From Bacteroidaceae bacterium (GTDB taxonomy: Bacteria; Bacteroidota; Bacteroidia; Bacteroidales; Bacteroidaceae), in contig JAFYQH010000005.1 in NCBI GenBank assembly GCA_017547205.1, positions 1 through 54,373 of the forward strand: 54,373 bases of DNA, in the 5' to 3' direction. The position numbers and the translations under genes were made by a program. This document shows, one piece after another, positions 16,678 through 26,397 of this stretch. The notes under the pieces were generated by a model. That model was given only the letters and a program-made list of their open reading frames with translations. It was not told the DNA's origin and ran no database searches. Each line of letters opens with the position of its first letter. Within the stretch, counting starts at the first letter, position 1.

Positions 16678-17652
16678 TCAGTCATATATTTTTCCATGGT
16701 TGTCGGCCATACGCAACATCTCGTCGTAGCCGTCGGCATCGAGATCCATGAAATAATAGTTTATCGGATTCACATTCTTACCTTTAACGAACACCTCGTA
16801 ATGCAAGTGAGGCCCTGTACTTTTTCCCGAGTTGCCGCTGAGCGCAATCTGCTCGCCACGTACAACCTTCTGCCCAGGCTTAACCATGAATTTTGCGTCG
16901 GCCAAATGTGCATAGAGTGTCTTATAACCGAAACCGTGGTCGAGCACGACTGTGTATCCATATCCTGAACGCCAACCCGCGCTCTCGACAACAGCATCGG
17001 CTGTTGCATATATGGGGGTACGCATGTCACATGTAAAATCCATGCCTTTATGGAAACGCCTCACCTTATAGACAGGGTCAATACGATAGCCATATCCCGA
17101 GGCGGTCCTTGTGAGATCCCTATTGGAAATAGGCTGTATTGCAGGAATATGACGCAGACGTTCTTCGGCCGACTTGTCAAGAGCTGTAATTTCGTCGAAT
17201 GACTTTATCTGCAAGTAAAGTTGCTTTTCAAGAAGATCGATTTTCTGGGTTGTCTCCACGAGAAGTTCCGCGTTCTCCATCTTAAGGAGCTCGTCATAGC
17301 GGTTCGTGCCGGCATAACCTGCATTGCGTACATTGTCGGGCACCGGCTCAGCATTCAGCATTACACGATAAAGGTTATCATCGCGCTGCTGTATATCCTT
17401 GAGGACCAAGGCTGCCTCATCGAGTCTCTGCGACAGAATCCTGTACTGTGCAAGGAGCTGCGAGTTCTCATGCTCGAAATCCTTAACAGTAGGCTTGTCA
17501 ACAAAAAGATAGAATACAAGGAATGCGACACCACCGAAAATAACGTACATGAGTATACGGCGCAAGATTGTCATGAACTTCTGCGCGAATGTAGGATATA
17601 CACGGTCATATGTCCTGGTATCGGGGTTAAATATGTAATAGACCTTTCGCAT
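16678..17652 (-). CDS. Membrane-anchored M23 (LytM) metallopeptidase
   Basis: A 324-residue cell-wall endopeptidase or amidase activator. It has one membrane segment (about 33-51), a periplasmic coiled coil (about 55-160) and a C-terminal LytM domain. The zinc ligands are present: H201 and D205 in FHKGMDF, H282 and H284 in PHLHYEV, and H249 in LYAHL. All ligands are intact, so catalysis is expected. The start at 17652 (MRKVYYIFNP) is chosen over an upstream in-frame start, because a full promoter at 17671-17702 lies between them. It precedes the MerR gene and is divergent from alaS. Confidence 0.9.
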   Translation of the reverse strand: MRKVYYIFNPDTRTYDRVYPTFAQKFMTILRRILMYVIFGGVAFLVFYLFVDKPTVKDFEHENSQLLAQYRILSQRLDEAALVLKDIQQRDDNLYRVMLNAEPVPDNVRNAGYAGTNRYDELLKMENAELLVETTQKIDLLEKQLYLQIKSFDEITALDKSAEERLRHIPAIQPISNRDLTRTASGYGYRIDPVYKVRRFHKGMDFTCDMRTPIYATADAVVESAGWRSGYGYTVVLDHGFGYKTLYAHLADAKFMVKPGQKVVRGEQIALSGNSGKSTGPHLHYEVFVKGKNVNPINYYFMDLDADGYDEMLRMADNHGKIYD

Positions 17653-17670
17653 CACCTTGTGTTTACTCCG

Positions 17671-17702
17671 CAAATGTAATAAAACATTATTTCCAAAGCA
17701 AA
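17671..17702 (-). promoter_or_regulatory. Promoter of the M23 peptidase gene (-33 and -7)
   Basis: On the minus strand TTTG (17702-17699) is followed by a 20-nt spacer and TACATTTG (17678-17671). This is an exact Bacteroidetes consensus promoter, about 19 nt from the ATG. Confidence 0.75.
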
Positions 17703-17792
17703 TTATAAAGGTTAAAGCCTGCAAACGGCAAAAAAGCGATTGCCCGCCACAACATTCAGCATTACAAAGAAGATTTATTTACGGATTTATTG

Positions 17793-17800
17793 TAACTTTG
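17793..17800 (+). promoter_or_regulatory. -7 box for alaS
   Basis: TAACTTTG is an exact match to TAnnTTTG and gives a leader of about 65 nt. The leader contains a GTTCCTG/CAGGAAC hairpin (about 17830-17852). The -33 box is not clear. Confidence 0.55.
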
Positions 17801-17872
17801 CGCTCTGCGCAAGAAAGGCACCTGCCAAGGTTCCTGCCTGCGTAACATCAGGAACAATTAAAACATAATAAT

Positions 17873-20491
17873 ATGCTCACATCAAAAGAAATCAGGGATT
17901 CTTTCAAGAATTTCTTCGAGCAGAAAGGACATCTTATAGTCCCCTCTGCCCCCATGGTTGTCAAGGACGACCCCACACTCATGTTCACCAATGCAGGTAT
18001 GAACCAGTTCAAGGATATTATCCTAGGCAACAGTCCGGCAAAAAGCAAGCGCGTTGCCGACTCACAGAAATGTCTGCGCGTAAGCGGCAAGCACAACGAC
18101 CTTGAGGAGGTAGGACACGATACCTACCACCATACGATGTTTGAGATGCTCGGCAACTGGTCTTTCGGCGACTACTTCAAGCAGGAAGCCATCGACTGGG
18201 CATGGGAATTCCTCACCGAAGTGGTAAAACTCGACCCGAACCGCCTTTATGCAACCGTTTTCGAGGGAGCCGCAAGTGAGGGACTCGAGCGCGACAACGA
18301 AGCTGCCGCAATTTGGGAGAAGTATCTTCCTGCCGACAGAATACTCAACGGCAACCTAAAGGACAACTTCTGGGAAATGGGAGACACCGGACCATGCGGA
18401 CCATGCAGCGAGATACACATCGACCTCCGCAGCGACGAGGACCGTGCAGCAATACCGGGCCGAGACCTTGTAAACGGTTCACACCCGCAGGTCATAGAAA
18501 TCTGGAATCTCGTATTCATGCAGTACAACCGCATGGCCGACGGGCACCTGGAGGAACTCCCGGCAAAGGTAATCGACACCGGCATGGGATTTGAGCGTCT
18601 CTGCATGGCACTCCAGGGCAAGCAGTCAAACTACGACACCGACGTATTCCAGCCCATAATCAAGAGTATAGGCGAAATATCGGGAGCAAAGTATGGAGAC
18701 AACGCACAGACAGACATTGCGATGCGCGTGATTGCAGACCACATACGCACGATATCATTCTCAATCACAGACGGCCAGCTGCCGTCGAACGCGAAGGCCG
18801 GTTACGTGATACGTCGCATACTGCGCCGTGCAGTGCGCTACGGGTACACATTCCTTGGCCAGAAGCAGGCATTCATGTTCAAGCTCGTGCCCACACTCAT
18901 AGAGAACATGGGCGACGCATACCCAGAACTGAAGCAGCAGCAGGAACTTATAACAAAGGTAATAAAGGAGGAGGAAGACTCATTCCTCCGCACACTCGAG
19001 ACAGGTATCGGCATGCTCGACAAGATTATGGCAACGACCAAACATGCGGGCAAGAGCGAAATCAGCGGTATCGAGGCATTCACACTATACGACACATACG
19101 GTTTCCCTATCGACCTCACACAGCTAATACTGCGCGAGAATGGCCTGACAGCAAACATGGAGCAGTTCGACGAGGAGATGCTCAAACAGAAGACCCGTGC
19201 ACGCAACGCTGCCACAGTAGAAAACGGAGACTGGATAGCAGTAAACGACGGCGAGTGCACATTCGTGGGATATGACAATACCCAATACAGCACCACAATC
19301 CTGCGCTATCGTCAGACAAAGCAAAAGAACCAGACTCTTTACCAGATTGTACTCAAGGATACTCCCTTCTATGCCGAGAGTGGCGGACAGGTAGGTGACA
19401 CCGGATACCTTGTATGCGGTGAAGAACGCATTGAAGTCATCGACACAAAGAAGGAGAACAACCTGCCGATACACATAACAAAGAAGTTGCCGTCAGACCC
19501 AGCTGCCACATTCAATGCAGAGGTCAATACGGCAAAGCGCGCGGCTTGTGCAGCAAACCACTCATGCACACACCTTCTTGACCAGGCATTACGCCAAGTA
19601 TTGGGCACACATGTGGAGCAAAAGGGTTCACTTGTTACCCCTGAGGCTATACGTTTCGACTTCTCCCACTTCCAAAAAGTCACAGACGAGGAGATCGAGC
19701 AGGTTGAACGCATCGTCAACGCACGCATACGCGAGGATATACAGCTCACCGACTACCGCAACATACCCATTGAAGAAGCGAAACAGCTCGGTGCCATAGC
19801 ACTCTTCGGCGAGAAATACGGCGACCATGTACGCGTGGTACAGTTCGGTACATCAATCGAGTTCTGCGGAGGTACGCACGTATCGTCTACAGGCAAGATT
19901 GGTATGGTCAAGATCATAAGCGAGAGTTCAGTAGCAGCAGGAGTGCGCAGAATCGAGGCCATTACCGGTGAAGCTCTTGAGAACCATCTCTACAAGACAC
20001 AGACGCTGATGAAAGAGATACATACACTTTTCAACAACGTGCCAAACCTCAAAGCAACTATCATAAAGTCTATTGCAGAGAACGCAGAACTCAAGAAAGA
20101 GATTGAAGAGTATGCAAAAGAGAAGGCTGGCATGATGAAAAATGAGTTACTGAAGGATATCAAGGAGCGAAACGGCATGAGATATATCAGTGCAGTTCTC
20201 CCGGTAGCACCGGCAACAGTAAAGGACATCGTATTCATGCTACGTCAGGAGCAGCCCGAGAACATGCTCATCGTAATCGGCAGCGTCTACAACGAAAAGC
20301 CACAACTTACCATTTCGGCAAGCAACGACCTTGTTGAAGGCGGTATTAATGCCGGCAAGATCGTTGGCCAGGCTGCACGCGAGATGCAGGGCGGCGGTGG
20401 CGGACAGGCCCACTTTGCCCAGGCAGGTGGAAAGAACCCCGAAGGCATAAAGGCTGCAATGGACAAAGTATTCGAAATCATACAGGGATAA
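17873..20491 (+). CDS. alaS: Alanyl-tRNA synthetase
   Basis: An 872-residue class II synthetase that charges tRNA-Ala. Motif 1 is in [16 protein letters not shown], motif 2 in the [18 protein letters not shown] region, and motif 3 near GMGFERL. The editing domain has the HxxxH zinc site in NHSCTHLL and the CGGTHV motif. The C-Ala domain ends in a glycine-rich stretch ([16 protein letters not shown]). Length and order are normal. It is transcribed alone, with a terminator hairpin at 20545. Confidence 0.97.
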   Translation: MLTSKEIRDSFKNFFEQKGHLIVPSAPMVVKDDPTLMFTNAGMNQFKDIILGNSPAKSKRVADSQKCLRVSGKHNDLEEVGHDTYHHTMFEMLGNWSFGDYFKQEAIDWAWEFLTEVVKLDPNRLYATVFEGAASEGLERDNEAAAIWEKYLPADRILNGNLKDNFWEMGDTGPCGPCSEIHIDLRSDEDRAAIPGRDLVNGSHPQVIEIWNLVFMQYNRMADGHLEELPAKVIDTGMGFERLCMALQGKQSNYDTDVFQPIIKSIGEISGAKYGDNAQTDIAMRVIADHIRTISFSITDGQLPSNAKAGYVIRRILRRAVRYGYTFLGQKQAFMFKLVPTLIENMGDAYPELKQQQELITKVIKEEEDSFLRTLETGIGMLDKIMATTKHAGKSEISGIEAFTLYDTYGFPIDLTQLILRENGLTANMEQFDEEMLKQKTRARNAATVENGDWIAVNDGECTFVGYDNTQYSTTILRYRQTKQKNQTLYQIVLKDTPFYAESGGQVGDTGYLVCGEERIEVIDTKKENNLPIHITKKLPSDPAATFNAEVNTAKRAACAANHSCTHLLDQALRQVLGTHVEQKGSLVTPEAIRFDFSHFQKVTDEEIEQVERIVNARIREDIQLTDYRNIPIEEAKQLGAIALFGEKYGDHVRVVQFGTSIEFCGGTHVSSTGKIGMVKIISESSVAAGVRRIEAITGEALENHLYKTQTLMKEIHTLFNNVPNLKATIIKSIAENAELKKEIEEYAKEKAGMMKNELLKDIKERNGMRYISAVLPVAPATVKDIVFMLRQEQPENMLIVIGSVYNEKPQLTISASNDLVEGGINAGKIVGQAAREMQGGGGGQAHFAQAGGKNPEGIKAAMDKVFEIIQG

Positions 20492-20544
20492 AAGCCAACC
20501 AATATAATCAAAGAGGGTGACTCAAAAGCCTATTTTTAGAACAG

Positions 20545-20579
20545 ACACCCCTGCCAGAGTATGTTCAGGCAAGGGGTGT
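20545..20579 (+). terminator. Terminator after alaS
   Basis: ACACCCCTGCC (20545-20555) pairs with GGCAAGGGGTGT (20568-20579) with one bulge, followed by TTCTCTTTA. The rest of the 20492-20716 gap shows no gene. Confidence 0.65.
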
Positions 20580-20716
20580 TCTCTTTATAAGACCACTTTG
20601 GGGTCAGTCTCTTCCTTTTTGATAAAAAAGACACAAGCAATTACTATCTATCAACCAATTTTAGGAAAATACACTAAAGAAATATCCGCTTCCAACCTTA
20701 ACAATATTTAACATAC

Positions 20717-20751
20717 GGGGGGGGTAATTCAATTGAGCTTATATACTTTTG
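20717..20751 (+). promoter_or_regulatory. CotH-gene promoter with a G8 tract at the -33 position
   Basis: TACTTTTG (20744-20751) fits the -7 consensus. A run of eight G (20717-20724) ends exactly 19 nt before it, where the TTTG -33 box would normally end. The ATG is about 90 nt downstream. A homopolymer of this kind can slip during replication. Confidence 0.45.
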
Positions 20752-20840
20752 TAAACAAACGAGACTGGACAAAACCGAATATAATTCTAAAAGTTTTCAT
20801 CCAGGCAACATTGATTACAATCAGACAACACTCTATAACT

Positions 20841-22454
20841 ATGATTACTCGACACACCACCATCGCAATGCTCCTAATGCTTACCGTAAACATACTAACA
20901 GTTTCGGCACAAAGCAACAATGAGATATTCACTCCCAGTAAATACGATAATGAATTAAGAACCATAAAGTTACCTCTCATAGAAATAGTCACTTCAAACA
21001 GACAGGACCCAACCGGAACAAACATTCCTGCCCCAGACGGCCTATGGGGTATAGGACTGACTGAAAATGAGTATGTAGTTGGACATATGCGTATGACATT
21101 ATGCGACAGCATGCTTTATGATAGTGGCACAGAGGGCATGAAAATACGCCTTCGCGGCAACAGCAGCAGTTATTACAGATTAAAAAAACCATACAAGATA
21201 AAATTAAACAAAAAGCAAGACCTCCTTTTTCGCAATGACTCTAAATACGCCGATAAAGAATGGGTTCTGCTACGCCTTCATGAGGGCATATCCATACGTT
21301 TCCTAACCGGTTATTTGACCGGAACGCTTCTTGATTTAGGATGGCAACCGAAATGGGAGTTTGTCAACGTCGTAATCAACGGAGACTACAAAGGAGACTA
21401 TATACTTATTGAAAACATAAAGAAGTCAGAAGGACGCCTGAACATCGAAAATAGCGGCTTCATTATTGAAGACGATGCATACTGGTGGAACGAAGACGTA
21501 TACTTTAAGGGAAATATGCTCGTTGAGCAGACAGGCTATACTTTCAAATACCCGGACAGCGATGATGTTAACAACTATATCATAAACAACATAAGGAATT
21601 TCATACTTGCCTTTGAAGACGCCCTTACTAAGGGAAATGATATTTCTCCATACATAGATTACAATACCTTTGCCGCATGGCTACTGGCACAGGATATTCT
21701 TGGTCAAGGAGATAGTGCTGGCTCCAACCGTTACCTTATTAAAAACAACTTCTATCAAGACGACCCCACATCAAGCCAAATGTATATGGGGCCATTATGG
21801 GACTTTGATGCTATATTCAGAACACCCGAAAACTGGTGTGCATTGCACGACAGATCATATAGTTTCTATTTTCCACAACTTCTCGACCGTCAGGATTTCT
21901 ATTTTAGCTATGTAAGCCAGTGGGAAGAGGTACGAGAGACATTGCGTAATGATATAACAAACGAACTCCGCCGTATCTATGAGGAAAAAGGGGAAGCTCT
22001 TGACGCAAGTCGACTTCTTGACCACAAACGCTGGAATACCCCTTACATATCATTGTTAACCGAGATCGACGAGACCAACGAATGGCTGAAGGCACAGGTA
22101 AAATTTATCGACAAGGAGCTGCTTACGAAATATCAGCTACAGTTTATCATTGATGACGAAGTGGTGCTTACAGACTCACTCATATATCGAGAAGAGATAA
22201 CGTACCCTACAGTTCCCGATAAAAACGGGTACATTTTCAGTGGTTGGGACATAGCTCCAAGCACAATGCCGGCTAAGGACCTTACAATAAGGGGGTCCTA
22301 TGTCACACTATCGGGACTTTTTGAAATAACCGATAAAAATGGCACAAGGACAAATCCAATCATTGTTGACATGTTCGGCAGACATTACAACGAATTCGAG
22401 AAACTGAATCGCGGCATCTACATCGTCAATGGAAAGAAAATCTTTGTAAAGTAG
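20841..22454 (+). CDS. Secreted CotH-like protein with Listeria-Bacteroides repeat and sorting tail
   Basis: A 537-residue exported protein. The signal peptide is MITRHTTIAMLLMLTVNILT followed by VSAQ. The CotH-like atypical kinase domain spans about 65-400, with MKIRLRGNSSSYYRLKKPYK near its start, a probable GDYILIENIKKSEGRL hinge, and YMGPLWDFDAIF near the metal-binding end. One InlB-type Listeria-Bacteroides repeat (IIDDEVVLTDSLI...GYIFSGWDI) follows. The protein ends in a short sorting-like tail (VDMFGRHYNEF...GIYIVNGKKIFVK). Substrates are unknown for this subgroup. The start at 20841 is chosen because the upstream in-frame codons precede the signal peptide. It is richer in A+T than its neighbours. 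Confidence 0.75.
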   Translation: MITRHTTIAMLLMLTVNILTVSAQSNNEIFTPSKYDNELRTIKLPLIEIVTSNRQDPTGTNIPAPDGLWGIGLTENEYVVGHMRMTLCDSMLYDSGTEGMKIRLRGNSSSYYRLKKPYKIKLNKKQDLLFRNDSKYADKEWVLLRLHEGISIRFLTGYLTGTLLDLGWQPKWEFVNVVINGDYKGDYILIENIKKSEGRLNIENSGFIIEDDAYWWNEDVYFKGNMLVEQTGYTFKYPDSDDVNNYIINNIRNFILAFEDALTKGNDISPYIDYNTFAAWLLAQDILGQGDSAGSNRYLIKNNFYQDDPTSSQMYMGPLWDFDAIFRTPENWCALHDRSYSFYFPQLLDRQDFYFSYVSQWEEVRETLRNDITNELRRIYEEKGEALDASRLLDHKRWNTPYISLLTEIDETNEWLKAQVKFIDKELLTKYQLQFIIDDEVVLTDSLIYREEITYPTVPDKNGYIFSGWDIAPSTMPAKDLTIRGSYVTLSGLFEITDKNGTRTNPIIVDMFGRHYNEFEKLNRGIYIVNGKKIFVK

Positions 22455-22523
22455 ACACGGAACACCATGCTTCTACAGGCTAGACAGCCTACACAATGAT
22501 TACTGAAAAGTCATTCTAGAAAA

Positions 22524-22590
22524 GCAAGCAATCCCTGTTAGAATAATTTGTTCTAACGGGATTGCTCATTCAGTACCCTCATTTCTATGT
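22524..22590. terminator. Bidirectional terminator, copy 1 of a dispersed hairpin repeat
   Basis: AGCAATCCCTGTTAGAA (22527-22543) pairs with TTCTAACGGGATTGCT (22551-22566). It lies between two convergent genes. The same sequence with decayed pairing recurs at 33124-33186, including the following TACCCTC stretch. Confidence 0.7.
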
Positions 22591-22623
22591 TGGTCAGTCA
22601 TGTTGCCGCACTGCATTGTCACC

Positions 22624-24057
22624 CTATTCACAGAACCTGTCGTTCCAATTGACAAGATACAATTTCTCACTTGCACGAGTAAATGCAGTATACAGCCAAC
22701 GGTAATAATCCTGTCCCATAATATCATCAGTCACATTGCCTTGGTCTATGAAGACACGCCTCCACTGGCCACCCTGAGCCTTGTGGCACGTGACCGCATA
22801 GGCATACTTCACCTGCAGGGCATTGTAGTACGGATTATTACGAACTGCCTCCATACGCTTGCGCTTTGCCTTAATTTCGGGATAATCATCCCAAACTGCC
22901 GCAAACAGACGCTCACTCTCCTCGCGTGTAAGCGAAGGGGACTCGCTTGTCAGCGTATCAAGCATTATCTTGACATCGAGTTCACAGTTGTCATAGTCGA
23001 GAAACGACAGGGTAACATCGGCATAACGGAAACCGTACATCTCCTCTACCCCCCATACACGTACAACCTCGGCAACATCTCCATTGGCTATAAAATCGAG
23101 TTTCTCGAGCAGCCCCTTATCCTCGCGACCAAGCACTTCACGCCAATAATAGTTGTTCTTGACAATCATCAGCATGTCTCCACGTACAAGTTCATCCTCA
23201 CGGTAGAGGATGCGTCTCCTTATCCCTTCATTATAGACATTAGCACGTTTGTTGGAACGGCACAAGACTATTGTATCGTCGATCCCAGCATCATTATAAC
23301 ACCCCTCTATGGCCTCTATCAGTTCATCGCCCTTTACCACACAGACATCGGCAAAACCATGCAGCCTTATACGCGGCACTTCAGCATACCCTCCACCACA
23401 TATCATCCTGCGCAACATTGTAGCATTCTGAAGAATGCCGGAACCGTCTAATTGCCTCATTACTTGCTTCATCTCGACGCTACAACACTTGAGAAAAAGA
23501 CCTTCGACATAACTTGGCGAAAGAGCTGGCGAAACCGACTCGCCAACCGGCGGCAACTGGGCCGGGTCGCCAAGAAGAAGCAGCGAGCACCCTGTACCTG
23601 AATAGACAAATTCCACAAGATCATCAAGCAGCGCACCAGAACCGAAGTTAGAGCCGCCAGCATTTGATATCATCGAAGCCTCATCAACAATGAACAACGT
23701 GTTCACGTTCCTGTTCTCCATAAGCACGAATCTGGAACCGTCAAGTATCGATTTCTGCCTATATATCCATTTATGGATGGTATATGCGTTCTTGCCCGAA
23801 TAGGAAGAAAAGACCTTTGCAGCACGCCCGGTCGGGGCCAGCAGCACAGTCTTACGCGAAAGTTGCTCCATAGTCTTTACAAGTGCAGCAACAAGTGAGG
23901 TCTTACCAGTTCCAGCATACCCGCAAAGAAGGAACACCTTGCGGTCATCATACGAAAGTATGAAATCCGCTATCATTCCAAGTGAAATTTCCTGCTCCGG
24001 AGTTGGATTGAAAGGAAAATTTGATTTAATTTGTGAGGTTAAATATTTATTTATCAC
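22624..24057 (-). CDS. RecD-like ATP-dependent DNA helicase
   Basis: A 477-residue superfamily 1B helicase. Walker A is CGYAGTGKTSL (45-55), motif II is LFIVDEASMIS, motif III is LLLLGDPAQLPPVGES and the C-terminal UvrD_C_2-type motif is AYAVTCHKAQGGQW. It is shorter than RecD2 and lacks its N-terminal domains, so it resembles Dda/RecD-like helicases common in Bacteroides. A role in recombination or repair is likely, with the partner unknown. It is convergent with the CotH-like gene. Confidence 0.85.
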   Translation of the reverse strand: MINKYLTSQIKSNFPFNPTPEQEISLGMIADFILSYDDRKVFLLCGYAGTGKTSLVAALVKTMEQLSRKTVLLAPTGRAAKVFSSYSGKNAYTIHKWIYRQKSILDGSRFVLMENRNVNTLFIVDEASMISNAGGSNFGSGALLDDLVEFVYSGTGCSLLLLGDPAQLPPVGESVSPALSPSYVEGLFLKCCSVEMKQVMRQLDGSGILQNATMLRRMICGGGYAEVPRIRLHGFADVCVVKGDELIEAIEGCYNDAGIDDTIVLCRSNKRANVYNEGIRRRILYREDELVRGDMLMIVKNNYYWREVLGREDKGLLEKLDFIANGDVAEVVRVWGVEEMYGFRYADVTLSFLDYDNCELDVKIMLDTLTSESPSLTREESERLFAAVWDDYPEIKAKRKRMEAVRNNPYYNALQVKYAYAVTCHKAQGGQWRRVFIDQGNVTDDIMGQDYYRWLYTAFTRASEKLYLVNWNDRFCE

Positions 24058-24107
24058 TTTATCCTAATAAAAAAGGTAAACAAAAAAGGATATTCGTTTT
24101 TTTATCT

Positions 24108-24115
24108 TATTTTTG
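24108..24115 (+). promoter_or_regulatory. -7 box for the 24151-26356 operon
   Basis: TATTTTTG fits TAnnTTTG, 35 nt before the ATG at 24151. There is no clear -33 TTTG. Confidence 0.45.
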
Positions 24116-24150
24116 TGACACGAAAATACATAAAATAAAAAGATATAACA

Positions 24151-25005
24151 ATGAAAAACTTATTGAAAGTGTTATTGATTGCCATTGTAGTTGTATTGGC
24201 AATCGTCAATGTACGCAGTATCTTGAGTCCTATCGAGTTTGAGGCAGTGAGAGCACAGCGCGACAGTGCAGTCATTGCACGTCTCATCGACATCAAGAAT
24301 GCCGAAGTCGAGTACAAGGGCCAGTATGGTGAATACACCAACAATTTCGACACCCTTGTCTACTTCCTCAAAAACTACAAGCTCCCCGTTGTAAAGAAGG
24401 CGTATGAGCTCAACGACATGCAGTTGGAAAGCGTTGCCAACATCAAGAGAAAGAAGGAGAAGAAAAAGGATGACGCAGAGGTCTCATTGACTATCGACGA
24501 GGCCGACAAGATTATCCTTGAAATGATGGCAAAGGCCAAGGAGAACGGTGACTGGAAGGAACTCGACCAAATAAGCGCACTCAACAGCCACGAAGGCGAC
24601 ATCCGCACCAAATTCTATCGTGACACAATGTGGGTATCACTTGTTGACTCTTTGTACCACAACCCTAACTACCCCGTGGATTCACTCAAATACATTCCTT
24701 ACGGAAACGGAGAGATATTTACACTTCTTGCCGACAGCATTCCTACAAAGAGTGGTGGACAGCAGCACTTGTTCGAGGCTAGAGCCGATTTCGACCAGTA
24801 CCTCAAGGGCATCAACGAGCAGGAGTACAACAACTACATTCTTGGCATCAAGAAGAACGTCACTCAGGTAAGACGTGAGTATGTTCTTGACGAGAAAGGC
24901 GAGCCCAAGTATGACGAGAACAACGAGGAAATCGTAAAGCTCATCCCATGTCGCCGTGTAGGTAACGTAAAGGAGCCCAACAACAACGCTGGTAACTGGG
25001 AATAA
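24151..25005 (+). CDS. Membrane-anchored protein with pseudopilin-like N-terminus
   Basis: A 284-residue protein that I cannot name. It begins with one hydrophobic helix (about 4-26: LLKVLLIAIVVVLAIVNV). A stretch like the start of the type II secretion pseudopilin globular domain follows (AVIARLIDIKNAEVEYKGQYG then EYTNNFDTLVYFLK). Next is a lysine-rich segment (KRKKEKKKDD) and a C-terminal domain with no known motif. There is no prepilin peptidase site with a conserved Gly-Phe, so a true pilin role is doubtful. It is followed 8 nt later by the DUF3822 gene and then rsmD. Confidence 0.6.
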   Translation: MKNLLKVLLIAIVVVLAIVNVRSILSPIEFEAVRAQRDSAVIARLIDIKNAEVEYKGQYGEYTNNFDTLVYFLKNYKLPVVKKAYELNDMQLESVANIKRKKEKKKDDAEVSLTIDEADKIILEMMAKAKENGDWKELDQISALNSHEGDIRTKFYRDTMWVSLVDSLYHNPNYPVDSLKYIPYGNGEIFTLLADSIPTKSGGQQHLFEARADFDQYLKGINEQEYNNYILGIKKNVTQVRREYVLDEKGEPKYDENNEEIVKLIPCRRVGNVKEPNNNAGNWE

Positions 25006-25013
25006 TAACCCCG

Positions 25014-25817
25014 ATGACAAAGGATAAAAACCTTAACAGAACATTATCCATTCGTATAAGTACGGATGGATTTTGTTTTTGCAACTATATTCCATCACAG
25101 CCAGGTTCACTAAACTATCACTTCTACGAAACAGACAAGAACATAAGCCTTGCGGCCAATCTGAAGAAAGGAATGGAAGAGTGCCAATTCATCAGCAATG
25201 AGAAAAACTGCTCCATAAAGTGCATAATAGAGACCGCCGAATTCACCACAATACCATTCGAGTTCGACAACAACGAGGACTACAGACAGTACTACAGACA
25301 CTGTTTCCCAAACGTGAACGGAAATGTAGAGATTGTAGCCAACAGGCTGAATGCACAAGGCTTTACCATTATATTTCCGGTTGAAAAGGGATTGTACGAG
25401 GAAATTTGCTCGCTGGGTGAAACGACCTTCTACACACCTGCAAGCATTATAGCCGGTTTTGTAACCCGTATGCCGCAGGATAACGATAAATACATGCTTG
25501 CCTACCTGCAAGGCCGATACTCTCTCTTCATGTCGGTAAAGGAAGGACATGTGGAACTTATGAATATCTTCGGTTGCGGCAATGGGCAAGACATGCTATT
25601 CTACCTGCTCAGCATGTGGAAGGAACAGGGGTTCTCACAGACCGACGATACCTTATATATATGCGGAGACCGCAACGTAGAGGAAAACATGCTTGCCATA
25701 GGCAAATTCATAAGGCACAAAAACCGGCTGAACCCTAACGGAATATTCGCCCAGAACCGGCTGAACATGACCGGTGAAGTACCATTCGACCTGCAGACAC
25801 TTATACTATGCGAATAA
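25014..25817 (+). CDS. DUF3822 family protein
   Basis: A 267-residue protein matching the Bacteroidetes DUF3822 family, of unknown function. Family members resemble an actin/Hsp70-like (ASKHA) fold with two half-domains. The N-terminal half begins TLSIRISTDGFCFCNY and the second half contains the hydrophobic strand pattern KYMLAYLQGRYSLFMSVKEG. I see no signal peptide or membrane segment, so it is cytoplasmic. Its end overlaps the start of rsmD by 10 bp, so the two are translationally coupled. Confidence 0.75.
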   Translation: MTKDKNLNRTLSIRISTDGFCFCNYIPSQPGSLNYHFYETDKNISLAANLKKGMEECQFISNEKNCSIKCIIETAEFTTIPFEFDNNEDYRQYYRHCFPNVNGNVEIVANRLNAQGFTIIFPVEKGLYEEICSLGETTFYTPASIIAGFVTRMPQDNDKYMLAYLQGRYSLFMSVKEGHVELMNIFGCGNGQDMLFYLLSMWKEQGFSQTDDTLYICGDRNVEENMLAIGKFIRHKNRLNPNGIFAQNRLNMTGEVPFDLQTLILCE

Positions 25818-26356
25818 TAAGCGGAAAATACAAAGGACGGCACTTTGACGTACCAAGGACATTCAAGGCCAGACCGACAACTGACTTTGCAAAGGAAAAC
25901 CTGTTCAACATTCTGAACAACATCATAGACTTTGAGGAATGCACAGCCTTGGACCTTTTCTCGGGCACTGGCAGTATCAGTCTTGAGCTTCTGTCAAGAG
26001 GATGCAAAGAGGTGATGTCGGTAGAGATGGACCAACAGCACTTCGGATTCCTAAAAAAATGCCAGCACATGCTCGGCGACAACAGCTGGCGAATGGTGCG
26101 TGACGATGTATTCCGTTTCCTGCGCCGGTGCAACAGCGGATTCGACCTAGTTTTTGCCGACCCCCCATACGCGCTCAAGGGATTGCCCGATATCCCGGAC
26201 CTCGTACTTGAAGGCAACGCTCTTAACGATAACGGTATATTCATCTTCGAGCACGGCAAAGACTACAATTTCGAGGAACATCCCCATTTCATGCGCCACA
26301 TAGCATACGGGAGCGTAAACTTCACATTCTTCAGCAAGGAAAAGCAGAACGGATAA
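25808..26356 (+). CDS. rsmD: 16S rRNA (guanine(966)-N(2))-methyltransferase RsmD
   Basis: A 182-residue SAM-dependent enzyme that modifies G966 of 16S rRNA. The start MRIISGKYKGRHFDVP and the RPTTDFAKENLFNIL segment are typical. The SAM motif is LDLFSGTGSISLELLSRG (about 44-61) and the catalytic motif is FADPPYALKG (about 117-126). Length is normal. It overlaps the DUF3822 gene by 10 bp and is followed by a strong terminator. Confidence 0.93.
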   Translation: MRIISGKYKGRHFDVPRTFKARPTTDFAKENLFNILNNIIDFEECTALDLFSGTGSISLELLSRGCKEVMSVEMDQQHFGFLKKCQHMLGDNSWRMVRDDVFRFLRRCNSGFDLVFADPPYALKGLPDIPDLVLEGNALNDNGIFIFEHGKDYNFEEHPHFMRHIAYGSVNFTFFSKEKQNG

Positions 26357-26361
26357 ACAAG

Positions 26362-26395
26362 CATAAGGAGCAATCTTGAAAGGTTGCTCCTTATG
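26362..26395. terminator. Bidirectional terminator between rsmD and cls
   Basis: CATAAGGAGCAA (26362-26373) pairs perfectly with TTGCTCCTTATG (26384-26395) between two convergent genes. Confidence 0.75.
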
Positions 26396-26397
26396 TG

